Source of the DNA: Jatrophihabitans sp. GAS493
GTDB taxonomy: Bacteria > Actinomycetota > Actinomycetes > Mycobacteriales > Jatrophihabitantaceae
Length of the DNA stretch: 64,000 bases
Assembly (NCBI RefSeq): GCF_900230215.1
Contig: NZ_LT907982.1
Coordinates: 744,001 to 808,000, forward strand
Reading direction: 5' to 3'
Part shown: positions 17,965-27,593 of the stretch, one piece after another
Layout of the letters: each line of letters opens with the position of its first letter
Numbering within the stretch: position 1 is the first letter of the stretch
The notes under the pieces: model-generated
Databases searched by the model: none
Told to the model about the DNA's origin: nothing
What the model saw: only the letters and a program-made list of their open reading frames with translations
Translations under genes and position numbers: made by a program

Positions 17965-19227
17965 TTACCAGAGGGCGAGCGAGCGGGTGAAGATGCCGGC
18001 CAGATCCTCGGCCTCGACCGGTTTCGGGGCAATGGCCAGCAGGCGCTGCTGCTTCAACGACCCCTCCACCAGCAGGTCGATGTCGGCCTCGGCGAAGCCG
18101 ACCGCATCGATCCCGTTCGGGATGCCGATGTCGCGCATCAGCGCGGTCAGCACTGCCGGTAGTACCGATTCGTCGTCGCCGGTAACGCTCGGATCGAGCA
18201 GCCGGGCCGCCCGCAGATGCCGCTGCGGAGAGGCCGAGAAAGTAAAGCGAAACGCCTCCGGTGCGGTGAGCGAGACGGACATCCCATGCGGCACCATCGG
18301 GTCGTCTCCGGGGTAGTCGGCCGGGTGGAAGCCGGTGACCCGGCCGGCAATCGGGTAGGCGTTGGCGTGTGGGATGTGCACCCCGGCGTTGCCGAAGCCC
18401 AGCCCGGCGAAGGTGGCAGCCATGGTCATCTCGCCGCGAGCCAGCACGTCCGAGCCGTCGCGGACCGCAGTACGGAAGGCGGTCGAGAGCAGCGACATCG
18501 CCTTCTCAGACCAGACGTCGGAGATCGGGTTCGACCCGCAGTAGGGGACGCGCTGGGCTGCGGTGCGCCGCTCGTAGGAGGAATACGGGCGCGCGGTGTA
18601 ACTCTCCAGGGCGTGGCAGAGGATGTCCATCCCGGCGGAGGCGGTGACCATCGGCGGTTGGGTGATCGTCAACTCCGGATCGACCACCGCGAGCACCGGG
18701 CGCAGCCGGGCATGGCTGATCCCGGTCTTCACCTTCAGCGACAGCACGTCCATCACGCAGACCGTGGTGCTCTCGGCCCCGGTTCCGGTCGTGGTCGGAA
18801 CGGCGACCAGGGGGAGCAGCGGCAGCGACGGCGCCTTCCCGCCGCCGATCGGGGCATTCACGTAGTCGAGCAGGTCCCCCGGATTCGTCAGCAGCAGATT
18901 CACCGCCTTGGCCGTGTCGATCGACGAGCCGCCGCCCACCGCGACCACCGCGTCGAACGGGCCGGCTGAGCGCGCCCATTCGGCGGCGCTGCGCATGCTC
19001 TCGTCGGTCGGCTCGATACTCACCTGGTCGTAGAGGACGGCCTCGATGGCGAACTGCGACATCTGCTCGGCGACGCGCTGCGGCAGGCCGGTCGCCGCCA
19101 TCCCCGGGTCGGTGACCACCAGGGCTCGCTTAGAGCCGAGCTGGGCCAGGTCGTAGCCGATCTCGGCGGAGGCACCGGCACCGAACTTCAGGGCCGGGGC
19201 ACCGTAGGTGAAGACGGTTTCGCTCAT
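17965..19227 (-). CDS. Iron-containing alcohol dehydrogenase, hydroxyacid-oxoacid transhydrogenase type
   Basis: The 420-residue protein is a group III (iron-type) dehydrogenase: VVAVGGGSSIDTAKA binds NAD(P), and metal ligands are expected in ASAGMDILCHALESY, GNAGVHIPHANAYPIAG and PHGMSVSLTAPEAFRF. The segments CGSNPISDVWSEKAM and GFGNAGVH are characteristic of ADHFE1-like hydroxyacid-oxoacid transhydrogenases, which move hydride between hydroxy acids (for example 4-hydroxybutyrate) and 2-oxoglutarate. Its place at the end of the purine block could mean it handles a small hydroxyacid or semialdehyde from glyoxylate metabolism, but this is only positional. Confidence 0.85.
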   Translation of the reverse strand: MSETVFTYGAPALKFGAGASAEIGYDLAQLGSKRALVVTDPGMAATGLPQRVAEQMSQFAIEAVLYDQVSIEPTDESMRSAAEWARSAGPFDAVVAVGGGSSIDTAKAVNLLLTNPGDLLDYVNAPIGGGKAPSLPLLPLVAVPTTTGTGAESTTVCVMDVLSLKVKTGISHARLRPVLAVVDPELTITQPPMVTASAGMDILCHALESYTARPYSSYERRTAAQRVPYCGSNPISDVWSEKAMSLLSTAFRTAVRDGSDVLARGEMTMAATFAGLGFGNAGVHIPHANAYPIAGRVTGFHPADYPGDDPMVPHGMSVSLTAPEAFRFTFSASPQRHLRAARLLDPSVTGDDESVLPAVLTALMRDIGIPNGIDAVGFAEADIDLLVEGSLKQQRLLAIAPKPVEAEDLAGIFTRSLALW

Positions 19228-19291
19228 GAGAACGTTCTACTCCGCTCCGCTCGGCTCCCCGCAACCGGCTAGGACACTATTGCCGTTTGTG

Positions 19292-19921
19292 TCAGGCGAT
19301 CGGGTCGGTGGCCGCCGCGGCCTGTCCGCGGCTGAAGAACGCGCTCACTGCGGCCGCGTCCGGGACCTCGTCCAGCGCTACCGCCGCCCCGAAGGGCGCG
19401 TTCCAGAAGTCACCCTGACGCAGCTTCTGCGGCCCGACATAGGCGTACGGCCGGTCGATGTAGGAGTCAGCGGCGCTGACGCCGTAGTTCACCTCGTCGA
19501 TGGTCACGCTGATGTCGAAGTGCTCCGGCCAGAGCACCGGTACCGCCTCACCGTCGAGCGTGGCGATGGCGGTTACCCCGGCCGCGAAGGCGGCGGCCAG
19601 CTGCTTCGCCTCGGCCGGGTCGACCTGGATCTCATCGTCGATGTCGACGACCGGTCCGTCGCTGTAGAGGCTACGCAGGTCGGCGGCCAGGAAGCCGGCC
19701 TCGCCGGCCAGACTGCGATAGGTGTGCCCCTTCAGTGGAATCCGCAGGATCGCCCCGACCACCAACACGTCCGCCTCGACCCGCAGCACCGGATCGGCGA
19801 CCGTGCCGAAGCCACCCTCGGTAGCCCGCAGCCGGATAGTCCCGGAGAGCGCGTACTGCGGCCCGGCCAGCACGTACTCGGCTATGCCATGCAGGGACTG
19901 GCGAGTGGTCGAAGCGCTCAT
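19292..19921 (-). CDS. Conserved-looking hypothetical protein in the purine block
   Basis: This 209-residue protein has no recognised family in my reading. It has no signal peptide or membrane helix and looks like a soluble alpha/beta or beta-rich protein (ALSGTIRLRATEGGFG, LRVEADVLVVGAILRIPL, VPVLWPEHFDISVTID). The last segment, WPEHFDI, followed by NYGVSAADSYIDRPYAYVGP, looks like a substrate- or cofactor-binding region because of its many aromatic and acidic residues. It lies between the urate/xanthine permease and the HOT dehydrogenase, all on the minus strand, which suggests a link to purine use. Confidence 0.6.
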   Translation of the reverse strand: MSASTTRQSLHGIAEYVLAGPQYALSGTIRLRATEGGFGTVADPVLRVEADVLVVGAILRIPLKGHTYRSLAGEAGFLAADLRSLYSDGPVVDIDDEIQVDPAEAKQLAAAFAAGVTAIATLDGEAVPVLWPEHFDISVTIDEVNYGVSAADSYIDRPYAYVGPQKLRQGDFWNAPFGAAVALDEVPDAAAVSAFFSRGQAAAATDPIA

Positions 19922-19980
19922 CCCCCGATCCTAACCGCCCCTAGACGGCCCGAGACGACGCTAACCGGCCCGAGCTGGCA

Positions 19981-21519
19981 CTAGCCGTCGATCACCGTGT
20001 TCGGCACCCCGGAGGCGGGCTGGTTGGTGACGGCCCCGGCGTCCAGCGCGGTGTCCATCAGGCTGTCCTGCTTGGGCTTGCGTACCCAGTGGTTGAAGAC
20101 CAGGTTCAGCATGAAGACCACCACCACGGTGGACGTGATCGCGGAACCGAAGATCGTCTGGAAATTGTTGGGGAAATGCCGGTAGAAGTCGGGGGCGATG
20201 ACCGGCAGCATGCCGACCGACAGCGATACCGCGATGATCAGGAGGTTGTGATTGTCCTCGTACTCGACCTTGTTCAGGGTGCGGATGCCGATCGCGGTGA
20301 CCATCGCGAACATGACCGTGCCGGCGCCCCCGATGACCGGCCCGGGGAGACCGGCCACGACCGCCCCCATCTTCGGAATCAGTCCGAGAATCGTCAGGAA
20401 AAGCCCGCAGGTCGCGACCACCCAGCGACTCTTGATCTTGGTTATCTCGATGAGCCCGACGTTCTCCGCGTAGGCGGTGTCCGGGAAGGAGTTCATGAAG
20501 CCGGCCAGCAGTGCGGAGAGGCCGTCGGTGGCCAGTCCGCGAGCCAGGTCGTTGGAGGTCAGCGGACGGTCGACCATCTCGGCGACGGCCAGCATGTCGG
20601 CGGTCGATTCGGTGTAGGTCACCAGAATCACGATGCACATCGAGATGATGGCGGCCGCCACGAACTTCGGGTGGCCGAAGTGGAACGGCTCGGCGATGCC
20701 GACCCACTTGGAGCCGTGCACGGCGCTGAAGTCGAGCAGGCCCATCGGCCAGGCCACCAGAGTGCCGACGATGATGCCGATCAGAACCGAGATCTGCCCG
20801 ATGAAACCCTTGAAGAAGCGGGCGATCAAGATCATCACCAGGATGACCAGACCGGCCAACGCGATGTGCGAGACGAGCCCGTAGTCGTGCGGGGTGATGC
20901 TGGCACTGCCGCCGTAGGTGGTGGTCTGCTTGAAGTCACCGTCGGTGACCGTGACCCCCGGCTGGAACGGCACGAACGGGAGGTTGCTGGTCGGGTTGTC
21001 GCCCTGACCCTTGCCGGTGATGAGGCCCGCGTCGGCGCCGACCAGGGAGAGACCGATGATCGTGATCACGGTTCCGGTAACCAGCGGCGGGAAGAACCTG
21101 ATCATGGCCGAGAACGGCTTGGCGATGATGAGGCCGAAGACGCCGGCGCAGAGCATCGCGCCGTAGACCGCGGGCAGACCGTACTGCCCGGCGATGATGA
21201 TCATCGGGTTCAGGACGGTGAAGGTGGCGCCGGCCACCACCGGCAGGCGGACACCGAGGATGCTGCGGATACCGATGGACTGAATCAGCGTCGCGATCCC
21301 GGAGACGAGCAGGTCCGCGCTCACCAGAATGGCGATGTCCTCAGCCTTCAGGCCGAGCGCCCCGCCGACGATGAGCGGAACCGCGACGGCACCGGCGTAC
21401 ATGATGAAGAGGTGCTGCAGACCCAGCACCACCAGCTTCTGTGGGGCTAGGAACTCGTCGACCGGGTGCACCGCGGCCTTGTGGGAGTCGCCCTGGGGTC
21501 GATCTTTCATCGTTGTCAT
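19981..21519 (-). CDS. NCS2-family urate/xanthine permease
   Basis: The 512-residue carrier has about 14 hydrophobic segments and the NCS2 (nucleobase-ascorbate transporter) signatures: VLGLQHLFIMYAGAVAVPLI, VVAGATFTVLNPM, the motif SFPDTAYAENVGLIEITKIKS and GLPGPVIGGAGTVMF. It should import urate or xanthine with a cation. A GAGGAG ribosome site lies five bases before ATG 21519. It follows the uricase gene by 76 bases on the same strand, which supports urate or xanthine as substrate. Distinguishing urate from xanthine carriers by sequence alone is not safe. Confidence 0.9.
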   Translation of the reverse strand: MTTMKDRPQGDSHKAAVHPVDEFLAPQKLVVLGLQHLFIMYAGAVAVPLIVGGALGLKAEDIAILVSADLLVSGIATLIQSIGIRSILGVRLPVVAGATFTVLNPMIIIAGQYGLPAVYGAMLCAGVFGLIIAKPFSAMIRFFPPLVTGTVITIIGLSLVGADAGLITGKGQGDNPTSNLPFVPFQPGVTVTDGDFKQTTTYGGSASITPHDYGLVSHIALAGLVILVMILIARFFKGFIGQISVLIGIIVGTLVAWPMGLLDFSAVHGSKWVGIAEPFHFGHPKFVAAAIISMCIVILVTYTESTADMLAVAEMVDRPLTSNDLARGLATDGLSALLAGFMNSFPDTAYAENVGLIEITKIKSRWVVATCGLFLTILGLIPKMGAVVAGLPGPVIGGAGTVMFAMVTAIGIRTLNKVEYEDNHNLLIIAVSLSVGMLPVIAPDFYRHFPNNFQTIFGSAITSTVVVVFMLNLVFNHWVRKPKQDSLMDTALDAGAVTNQPASGVPNTVIDG

Positions 21520-21595
21520 CGGATCTCCTCAAAATTCAGGGGGGTGGGAGTTCCCGATGCTCGCCGTTGAGGCCGGGAGATGGTGCTCGGTGGCG

Positions 21596-22468
21596 CTACG
21601 TCCAGGCGATTCCGGCATCCGGGGCGTCGTCGGCCAGTACGTAACCCTCGATCAGCCCGTACGGGCGATCAGCCGCGTAGTACACCTCGTTGTCGTTGGT
21701 CAGGTCGAACGGCTCGAGATCGACCAGGAAGTGATGCTTGTTCGGCAGGGCCAGGCGGACCTCGCAGATCTCCGGCACGTCGGCCAGGATCCGCTCGCCC
21801 ATCGCATAGAGCGTCTGCTGCAGCGAGTAGCTGTAGGTCGTGGCGAAGGCATCGAGGAGGGAGGCGGTGGCGGTGGCATACGCGTCGGCCCACTCCACCT
21901 CGGTTCCGCGGAAGCGCCAGGTGGCACTGACCTGGGTCGCCAGCATGCGGTCCTTCGTCTCACTGAGGGTGGTGTACGGATCCTTCGGAAAACCGAAGAA
22001 TTCAGAGTTCGTCGTGTTGAGCACGACGAGCTCCTTCAGACCACCGATGACACTTGTACCGAGCTGCTCGTCGTGCAGCACGGTGGTCGTGCGGACGACG
22101 CCGCCGGTGCGGGAGAAGGAGTGCGGCCCGCCGGGGAGCGACGTCCAGGGGTACTCCTCGATGCTCAGACGAGCTCGGGTGATCGGCTCCTGGGTGCCGA
22201 CGAAGTGCTCGGCCAGGGCGATCGCGAATGCCTCGGGCTCGACGCCACCGAGCTTCTTGGCGAAGGCATAGGCCGTGTTCTTCTGGGTGTCAGTGGCCAG
22301 CACGTTAGCGTTGTCGCCGGTGAGATGGGTGGCGGCCAAGTCCCCGGAGAGCGAGCTGGAGACGTTCCAATCCTTGATCTGATCGCCGCCGTCCGGGCCG
22401 GTGCCGCGCGACACGTGCACCACCCGCACCTCGGCCTTGCCGTAGCGGTTGAATCCCAGAACGCTCAT
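21596..22468 (-). CDS. Uricase (cofactor-independent urate oxidase)
   Basis: The 290-residue enzyme oxidises urate to 5-hydroxyisourate. It is a tandem T-fold protein with the catalytic Lys near the start (RYGKAEVRVVHVSR), the catalytic Thr in ATDTQKNTAYAFAK, a conserved SIEEYPWTS-type segment (LSIEEYPWTSL), and a C-terminal catalytic His in PNKHHFLVDLEPF. Length is typical. A GAGAGAGG ribosome site lies eight bases before ATG 22468. The products of the enzymes encoded at 47.7-48.6 kb (UraH, UraD) complete the conversion to S-allantoin. Confidence 0.95.
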   Translation of the reverse strand: MSVLGFNRYGKAEVRVVHVSRGTGPDGGDQIKDWNVSSSLSGDLAATHLTGDNANVLATDTQKNTAYAFAKKLGGVEPEAFAIALAEHFVGTQEPITRARLSIEEYPWTSLPGGPHSFSRTGGVVRTTTVLHDEQLGTSVIGGLKELVVLNTTNSEFFGFPKDPYTTLSETKDRMLATQVSATWRFRGTEVEWADAYATATASLLDAFATTYSYSLQQTLYAMGERILADVPEICEVRLALPNKHHFLVDLEPFDLTNDNEVYYAADRPYGLIEGYVLADDAPDAGIAWT

Positions 22469-22550
22469 GCCGTGCGCCTCTCTCGACTTAAGTCACCATT
22501 TCGGCTGCGTGTTTCATTCCGGTTCTGTTCACGTGCCGTTTCCATTTCCG

Positions 22551-25160
22551 TCAACTTTGCACAGCCTGCAGTCGGGCCCAGATCCGGTCGCGGGTCAGTG
22601 GCAGCGACTCGAAACGGACCCCGGTGGCGTCGCGGAGCGCGTTGGCCAGCGCCGGTGCGACCGGGTTGAACGGGCTCTCACTCATCGGCTTCGCTCCCAT
22701 CGGCCCGAGGTCCTCGTAGCTCGGCGCGAAGTAGACCTCAGTCGACGGAACGTCCGCGAAGGTAGGGATGTGGTAGCTGCGCAGCGTCGGGGTGGTGACC
22801 GTACCGGTGTCGTCGATGTCGACGTGCTCGAACATGGCCGCACCCAGCGCCTGAGCCACCCCGCCCTCGACCTGACCGCGGCACTGCATCGGGTTGATAA
22901 CCGTCCCGGCGTCGGCCGCCTGCACGCTGAAGAGAATGCGCAGCTCGCCGGTCGCCGGGTTGACGGCGACCCGGAAACCCTGCACGTTGAAGGTCACCGA
23001 GCGCGGCGTGCCGTCGGTGCGTCCATCGGCGGTGAGGGGCTCATGATCGGCCGGAGCAGCGTCGATCAAGCGGCGCAGCTCGGTGGCGGCGATGAGCGTC
23101 GCCTTCCCGGCCACCATGGTGCCGGTGGAGCCGTAGGCCCCGGTGTCGTGCGGTACATGATCCGTGTCCGACTGCACCACCCGGATCTGATCGGGGCGGA
23201 CGCCCAGCGCGGTCGAGGCGAGCTGCACATGAACCGTGGTGGTGCCGTTGCCGAACTCCGAGGTCCCCACCTTCAGCTCGAAGGTGCCATCCGCCGCCTC
23301 GCTGATCTGCGCGTGCGCGATATGCCCACCGGGCGGCGTGGTGTCGAGCATGGTGAAGCCGACGCCTTCACCGACCAGCCAACCCGCCGGGGCCACCTCG
23401 CCGCGCCCGCTGGCCAGTGCCGTCTGGACGAGGTCGATGCAGTCCGGCAACCCGTAACTGCCGATCGAGACGTCCTCCAGTTCACCCTCGATGGCGTGCA
23501 GCTCATCACCGGCGCGTACGACGTTGCGCAGCCGGAACTCGATCGGATCGATGCCCATGCCACGGGCCAGCTCGTCGATAGCCGAGTCGACGGCGAAGGC
23601 CATCTGGCTCACCCCGTAGCCGCGGAATGCCCCGGCCGGAAGGGTGTTCGTATAGACGGCAACCGCGTCCACCTTCTTGTTGGTGCAGTTGTAAAGCGAG
23701 ATCGCCTCCCCGCAGGAGTGAAAGAGCACCCCCGTCGAGTGATTTCCGTAGGCCCCGGCATTGGAGACGGTGCTCACCTGCATTGCGGTGAGCAGGCCAT
23801 CGGCATCGGCTCCGAGCCGGACGCTGATCCGCATCGGGTGACGGGTGGAGGTGGCGATGAACTGCTCCTCGCGGGTGAACTCCAGCTGCACCGGGCGGTC
23901 GAGACGAAGCGCGGCCAGCCCGACGAGTTCCTCGACGAACATCTCCTGTTTGCCGCCGAAGCCTCCCCCCACCCGTTCGACGAATACCCTTACTTTCTCG
24001 CGTGAAAGCCCGAGGAGCTTGGCCAGCGCGTCACGGGTGAGGAATGGGGTCTGACTGCTGGTGCGCACCACGAGGCGGTCACCCTCGGTCCAGGCGATGG
24101 CCCCGTGGGTCTCCAGGTGCACATGCTGCACCCGGTGGATCGCAAAGGTGTTCTCATAGATCGCGGTCGCCGCGGCGAAGCCGGCCTCGACGTCACCGAG
24201 GTGGCTATGGATGTCGGCGGCGAGGTTGCGCGTCGAATCGGCGACGAACTTCTCAGGCCCCTTTCCCGGGTGCAGCAGCGGCGCGCCCGGCGCCGTCGCC
24301 GACTCAGGGTCGAAGACCGCCTCCCGGAGTTCGTAGTCGACGCTGATCGCGGCGCAGGCCTGGTCGGCGATCGCCAGCGACTCCGCCACCACCGCGGCCA
24401 CTCGCTGCCCCTTGAAACGGACGTGCCGATCCAGCAGCAGGGTGTCCTGCGGGTCCTCGTCCGGGTTCTCGTGGCGGGCGGAGGAGAAGTGCCGCTCGGG
24501 GGCATCGGCGTAGGTGAGGACGAGGTGCACCCCAGGGATGGCGGTGGCGGCCGAGGTGTCGATGGAGCGGATCCAGGCCGAGGCGTGCGGAGAGCGGAGC
24601 AGCCGCATCTGTAGTAGGCCAGCCGGCGCCGTATCCATCGTGTATCGAGCCCGGCCGGTCACCACCTGCGGCCCGGCCGGAGCCGGCAGATTCCGTCCGA
24701 CGGCGGCACCCTCCGGTACGAGGTCGGCCTGCTTCACCCCACAGATCGCGTCGCCGATGGCCCGGTAGCCGGTGCAGCGACAGAGATTCCCCTTGAGCGA
24801 CCTGGGCAAGTCGGCCAGCTGGGCCTCGTCGAGGGCGGCCGTCGTCATGATCATGCCGGCCGTGCAGAAGCCGCACTGCAGCCCCTGGGCGTCCAGGAAG
24901 TTCTGCTGAACCGGATGCAGCTCAGCGCCGCCCAGCCCCTCGATCGTCGTCACTTCGCGACCCAGGGCCCGGGTGGCCGGGTAGAGGCAGCTGTGCACCG
25001 GCACCCCCTCGACGTGCACGGTGCAGGCACCGCAGTCTCCGGCGTCGCACCCCTTCTTGACCCCGAACCATCCCTCGCCCCGCAGGTAGGTGCGCAGACA
25101 CTGGCCGGGCAGCGGGGGCGTCTCGGCCGGAACACCATTGACCACCGGTAGATCAGTCAT
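22551..25160 (-). CDS. Xanthine dehydrogenase, fused [2Fe-2S] and molybdopterin subunits
   Basis: The 869-residue protein begins with a two-cluster ferredoxin-like domain (about residues 1-145; cysteines in [12 protein letters not shown], and CGFC with CRC) and continues as the molybdenum-cofactor subunit. The latter shows [49 protein letters not shown] and a C-terminal glutamate in PMSESPFNP equivalent to the catalytic GEPP Glu. FAD binding is left to the separate downstream-numbered gene (25153-25965), whose end overlaps this start by eight bases. It should oxidise hypoxanthine and xanthine to urate. A related aldehyde oxidase activity cannot be ruled out, but context favours xanthine. Confidence 0.9.
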   Translation of the reverse strand: MTDLPVVNGVPAETPPLPGQCLRTYLRGEGWFGVKKGCDAGDCGACTVHVEGVPVHSCLYPATRALGREVTTIEGLGGAELHPVQQNFLDAQGLQCGFCTAGMIMTTAALDEAQLADLPRSLKGNLCRCTGYRAIGDAICGVKQADLVPEGAAVGRNLPAPAGPQVVTGRARYTMDTAPAGLLQMRLLRSPHASAWIRSIDTSAATAIPGVHLVLTYADAPERHFSSARHENPDEDPQDTLLLDRHVRFKGQRVAAVVAESLAIADQACAAISVDYELREAVFDPESATAPGAPLLHPGKGPEKFVADSTRNLAADIHSHLGDVEAGFAAATAIYENTFAIHRVQHVHLETHGAIAWTEGDRLVVRTSSQTPFLTRDALAKLLGLSREKVRVFVERVGGGFGGKQEMFVEELVGLAALRLDRPVQLEFTREEQFIATSTRHPMRISVRLGADADGLLTAMQVSTVSNAGAYGNHSTGVLFHSCGEAISLYNCTNKKVDAVAVYTNTLPAGAFRGYGVSQMAFAVDSAIDELARGMGIDPIEFRLRNVVRAGDELHAIEGELEDVSIGSYGLPDCIDLVQTALASGRGEVAPAGWLVGEGVGFTMLDTTPPGGHIAHAQISEAADGTFELKVGTSEFGNGTTTVHVQLASTALGVRPDQIRVVQSDTDHVPHDTGAYGSTGTMVAGKATLIAATELRRLIDAAPADHEPLTADGRTDGTPRSVTFNVQGFRVAVNPATGELRILFSVQAADAGTVINPMQCRGQVEGGVAQALGAAMFEHVDIDDTGTVTTPTLRSYHIPTFADVPSTEVYFAPSYEDLGPMGAKPMSESPFNPVAPALANALRDATGVRFESLPLTRDRIWARLQAVQS

Positions 25161-25965
25161 CGCGCAGCTCGTCCCGTACTTCGCGACAGAACGTCGCCGT
25201 CATCGCCCGCCGCCACTCGGGGGCACCGTGGACGTCGTCGTAGTAGACCGCGCCGCAAGCTTTCAGCGTCTGGCCCAGCTGGGCGTCGGTGGGGATGGTG
25301 GCGAAGCGCAGCCGCACCGGGCGGGTGGTCGCAGCGGTCACGGTGATCTGCAGCGACCCGTCGCCGTCCCGCCGCCCGATCACCAGCGCGGCTGAGCGAC
25401 CGAGATTGTTCAGTGAGATCTGACGGAAGGCGGTCCGCCCCCGCAGCGCCTCGGCCGGCAGTGTCACCGAACGCAGCAGGTCGCCAGCCGACAGCACGTT
25501 CTGGTTGGGCCCGGTGACGAAGTCGGCCACCGGGACCTCGCGGCTGCCGCCGTCGGCGCTCCAGATGAGGCAGACCCCGTCGAGGGCCGCGGCCAGGGAG
25601 GTCATCGGCCCAGCCGGGAGGCTCATGCAGATGTTTCCACCGACGGTGGCGACGTTCCAGATCTTGAAGGAGCCGAGCAGCGCCTGGCAGCACTGCAGCA
25701 GCAGCGGCGCGGCCCGGTACTGAGGTGCCAACTGGAGGCGAGCGAGGTCGGCGATGGTGCAGGTGGCCGCGATCTCCAACCCGTTCTCGCCGAGCTGCAG
25801 CGGGCTCCAGCCGAAGGCCGCCAGGTCGAAGAGCCGCTGCACGCCGGGCTGCGGCTCGGAGAAGAGCCAGGTGCCACCGGCCAACCACCGGTCACCCGGG
25901 CGCCACTCGGCTTGCGGGCGGCGATCGGTTGCGTCGGCTAAGGCGGTTACCCCGGTCAGGTCCAA
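25153..25965 (-). CDS. Xanthine dehydrogenase FAD-binding subunit
   Basis: The 270-residue protein is the CoxM/XdhB-type flavin subunit: [14 protein letters not shown] stands for the FAD loop, followed by [32 protein letters not shown] (second flavin loop) and a C-terminal CO-dehydrogenase flavoprotein domain. I take the TTG at 25965 as the start because a GGGGGGAG ribosome site lies seven bases upstream. It overlaps both neighbours, the deaminase gene before it and the fused Fe-S/Mo gene after it, so the three are translated as one unit. Confidence 0.88.
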   Translation of the reverse strand: MDLTGVTALADATDRRPQAEWRPGDRWLAGGTWLFSEPQPGVQRLFDLAAFGWSPLQLGENGLEIAATCTIADLARLQLAPQYRAAPLLLQCCQALLGSFKIWNVATVGGNICMSLPAGPMTSLAAALDGVCLIWSADGGSREVPVADFVTGPNQNVLSAGDLLRSVTLPAEALRGRTAFRQISLNNLGRSAALVIGRRDGDGSLQITVTAATTRPVRLRFATIPTDAQLGQTLKACGAVYYDDVHGAPEWRRAMTATFCREVRDELRDD

Positions 25966-27353
25966 GGAACGCTCCCCCCGGCCGGCCGCACCGAGGCGGC
26001 GGCGGCCGCCGCGTTCCGGGCCAGCGTCTCGACATCGGCGGTCAGCAGTTCGCCGCCGGCGACCACCGCCCGCCCGTTGACGTACAGCCGATCCAGCGTC
26101 GTCGCGCCGATGACCAGGGTCACCACTGGGTCTTCGATGCTGGCCCCAGCCAGGTCGTCAATCCGCCAGACCGCGATATCAGCCAGCTTCCCGACCTCCA
26201 GCGAGCCGAGTTCCTCCTGCCGACCGAGGCAACGCGCCCCGCCCATGGTGGCCAGGGCCAGGGCCTCGCGGGCGTTCATCGCGAGCTCACCGTCACGCAC
26301 CCGGGCCACCAGCAGCGCCTGATGGAGCTCGTCGAGCATCCGCCCTGACTCGTTCGAGGCCGCACCGTCGACTCCCAGGCCGACGATGGCCCCAGCGTCC
26401 AGCAGGGCCCGGATAGGTGCGGCACCGGAGCCCAACCGCCCGTTGGAGGTCGGACAGTGGGCGACGCCGGTGCCGGTGGCGGCGAAGCGGCTGACCGCCT
26501 CGTCACTGAGATGGACACAGTGGGCCAACCAGACGTCCGGTCCGAGCCACCCCAATGACTCGAGGTACTGGGGCGGGGTCAGGCCGAACTTCTCCAGACA
26601 GAAGGCCTCCTCGTCCAGGGTCTCGGAGATGTGGGTGTGCAGCCGTACCCCTCGTGCGCGAGCCAGAGCGGCCGACTCGCGCATCAGCTCTCCGGTGACC
26701 GAGAACGGCGAGCAGGGCGCGAGGGCGATCCTGGTCATCGCATCGAAGGCGGGATCGTGCCAGCGGTCGATCGCCGACTCGCTGGCGGCCAGGATGGCAT
26801 CCATCGTCTCGACGACGGAGTCCGGAGGCAGGCCGCCGTCGGATTGGCCCAGGTTCATCGAGCCACGGGTCGGATGGAAGCGCACTCCGATGTCGCGGGC
26901 GGCGGTGATCTCGGCCTCCAGCAGGTCGCCGACACCACTGGGGTAGACGTACTGGTGATCCATGCTCGTCGTGCAGCCGGTGAGAGCCAGCCAGCCCAGA
27001 TTGGCCGCCGACGAGGCGTAGAGGGACTCAGCATTCAGCCTGGCCCAGATCGGGTAGAGCGTGGTGAGCCATCCGAAGAGCGTGGTGTCGGTGGCGTACC
27101 CACGGGTGATCCACTGGTTGAGGTGGTGGTGGGAGTTGACGAACCCCGCCGTAACCAGCCGCCCCGAGCCGTCGACCCGTATCGCCTCGCCCCGGGCGAT
27201 CGCGTCCTGGTATGACTGCGGCGCCGGCCCGGAGCCGACGGCCACGATATGGGTCTGCTGCACCACAAGGTGGCCGCTGCCGTATTCGCGACCGCCCGCA
27301 TCGCCGGTGACGACGTGCGCGCCCTCGATCACGGTTACCGCGTCGGGGGTCAT
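25956..27353 (-). CDS. 8-oxoguanine/guanine deaminase (amidohydrolase)
   Basis: The 465-residue amidohydrolase has the metal motif NSHHHLNQWITRG, then LFGWLTTLYPIWARL, GCTTSMDHQYVYPSG, HTHISETLDEEAF, LAHCVHLSDEA and GLGVDGAASNESGRML. These segments, particularly LYPIWARL and the DHQYVYP loop, fit 8-oxoguanine deaminase, a relative of guanine deaminase and of TrzN/AtzB. It would feed urate (from 8-oxoguanine) or xanthine (from guanine) into the adjacent pathway. The start at 27353 matches family length; the frame is open for 210 more bases upstream without support. The start lies in a threefold 14-15-base repeat, described separately. Confidence 0.85.
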   Translation of the reverse strand: MTPDAVTVIEGAHVVTGDAGGREYGSGHLVVQQTHIVAVGSGPAPQSYQDAIARGEAIRVDGSGRLVTAGFVNSHHHLNQWITRGYATDTTLFGWLTTLYPIWARLNAESLYASSAANLGWLALTGCTTSMDHQYVYPSGVGDLLEAEITAARDIGVRFHPTRGSMNLGQSDGGLPPDSVVETMDAILAASESAIDRWHDPAFDAMTRIALAPCSPFSVTGELMRESAALARARGVRLHTHISETLDEEAFCLEKFGLTPPQYLESLGWLGPDVWLAHCVHLSDEAVSRFAATGTGVAHCPTSNGRLGSGAAPIRALLDAGAIVGLGVDGAASNESGRMLDELHQALLVARVRDGELAMNAREALALATMGGARCLGRQEELGSLEVGKLADIAVWRIDDLAGASIEDPVVTLVIGATTLDRLYVNGRAVVAGGELLTADVETLARNAAAAAASVRPAGGSVPWT

Positions 27354-27384
27354 CGCGTCGGGGTCATCGCGTCGGGGGTCATCG
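27341..27384 (-). repeat. Three tandem 14-15-base units over the deaminase start codon
   Basis: On the minus strand the unit is (C/G)GATGACCCCCGACG. Copies lie at 27370-27384 (15 bases), 27356-27369 (14 bases, one C fewer) and 27341-27355 (15 bases). Each holds an ATG followed by ACC CCC/CCG, so the start codon region MTPDA is triplicated. The one-base deletion in the middle copy puts the upstream ATGs out of frame with the gene. Confidence 0.7.
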
Positions 27385-27593
27385 CATCCACAGGGTTCTC
27401 TCCACTTGTGTCTCCAGCAATTAGCGGCACCAGCCTGCCGGGCCCTTATTTCGCGGGTGTTGCCACCTCCGATTGAAGCAGTGTTTTGGCCCCGCGTAGA
27501 AGTAACCGCCAGCAGTCTCCGATTGCGCGAATTCGAATTCAGCCACATTATTTTCCTCGACAACTATTTCGATGCTCGAAGGTGGTGGTTCGC

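Noticed and set aside
20089-21450. Long plus-strand open frame opposite the NCS2 permease
   Set aside because: It is rich in His, Arg, Asp and Gly with no domain or ribosome site. Long antisense frames are expected in GC-rich genes; the permease strand has clear family motifs.
22449-24005. Long plus-strand open frame opposite the xanthine dehydrogenase gene
   Set aside because: Same pattern: Arg/Gly/His-rich, no motif. The minus strand has complete Fe-S and Mo motifs.
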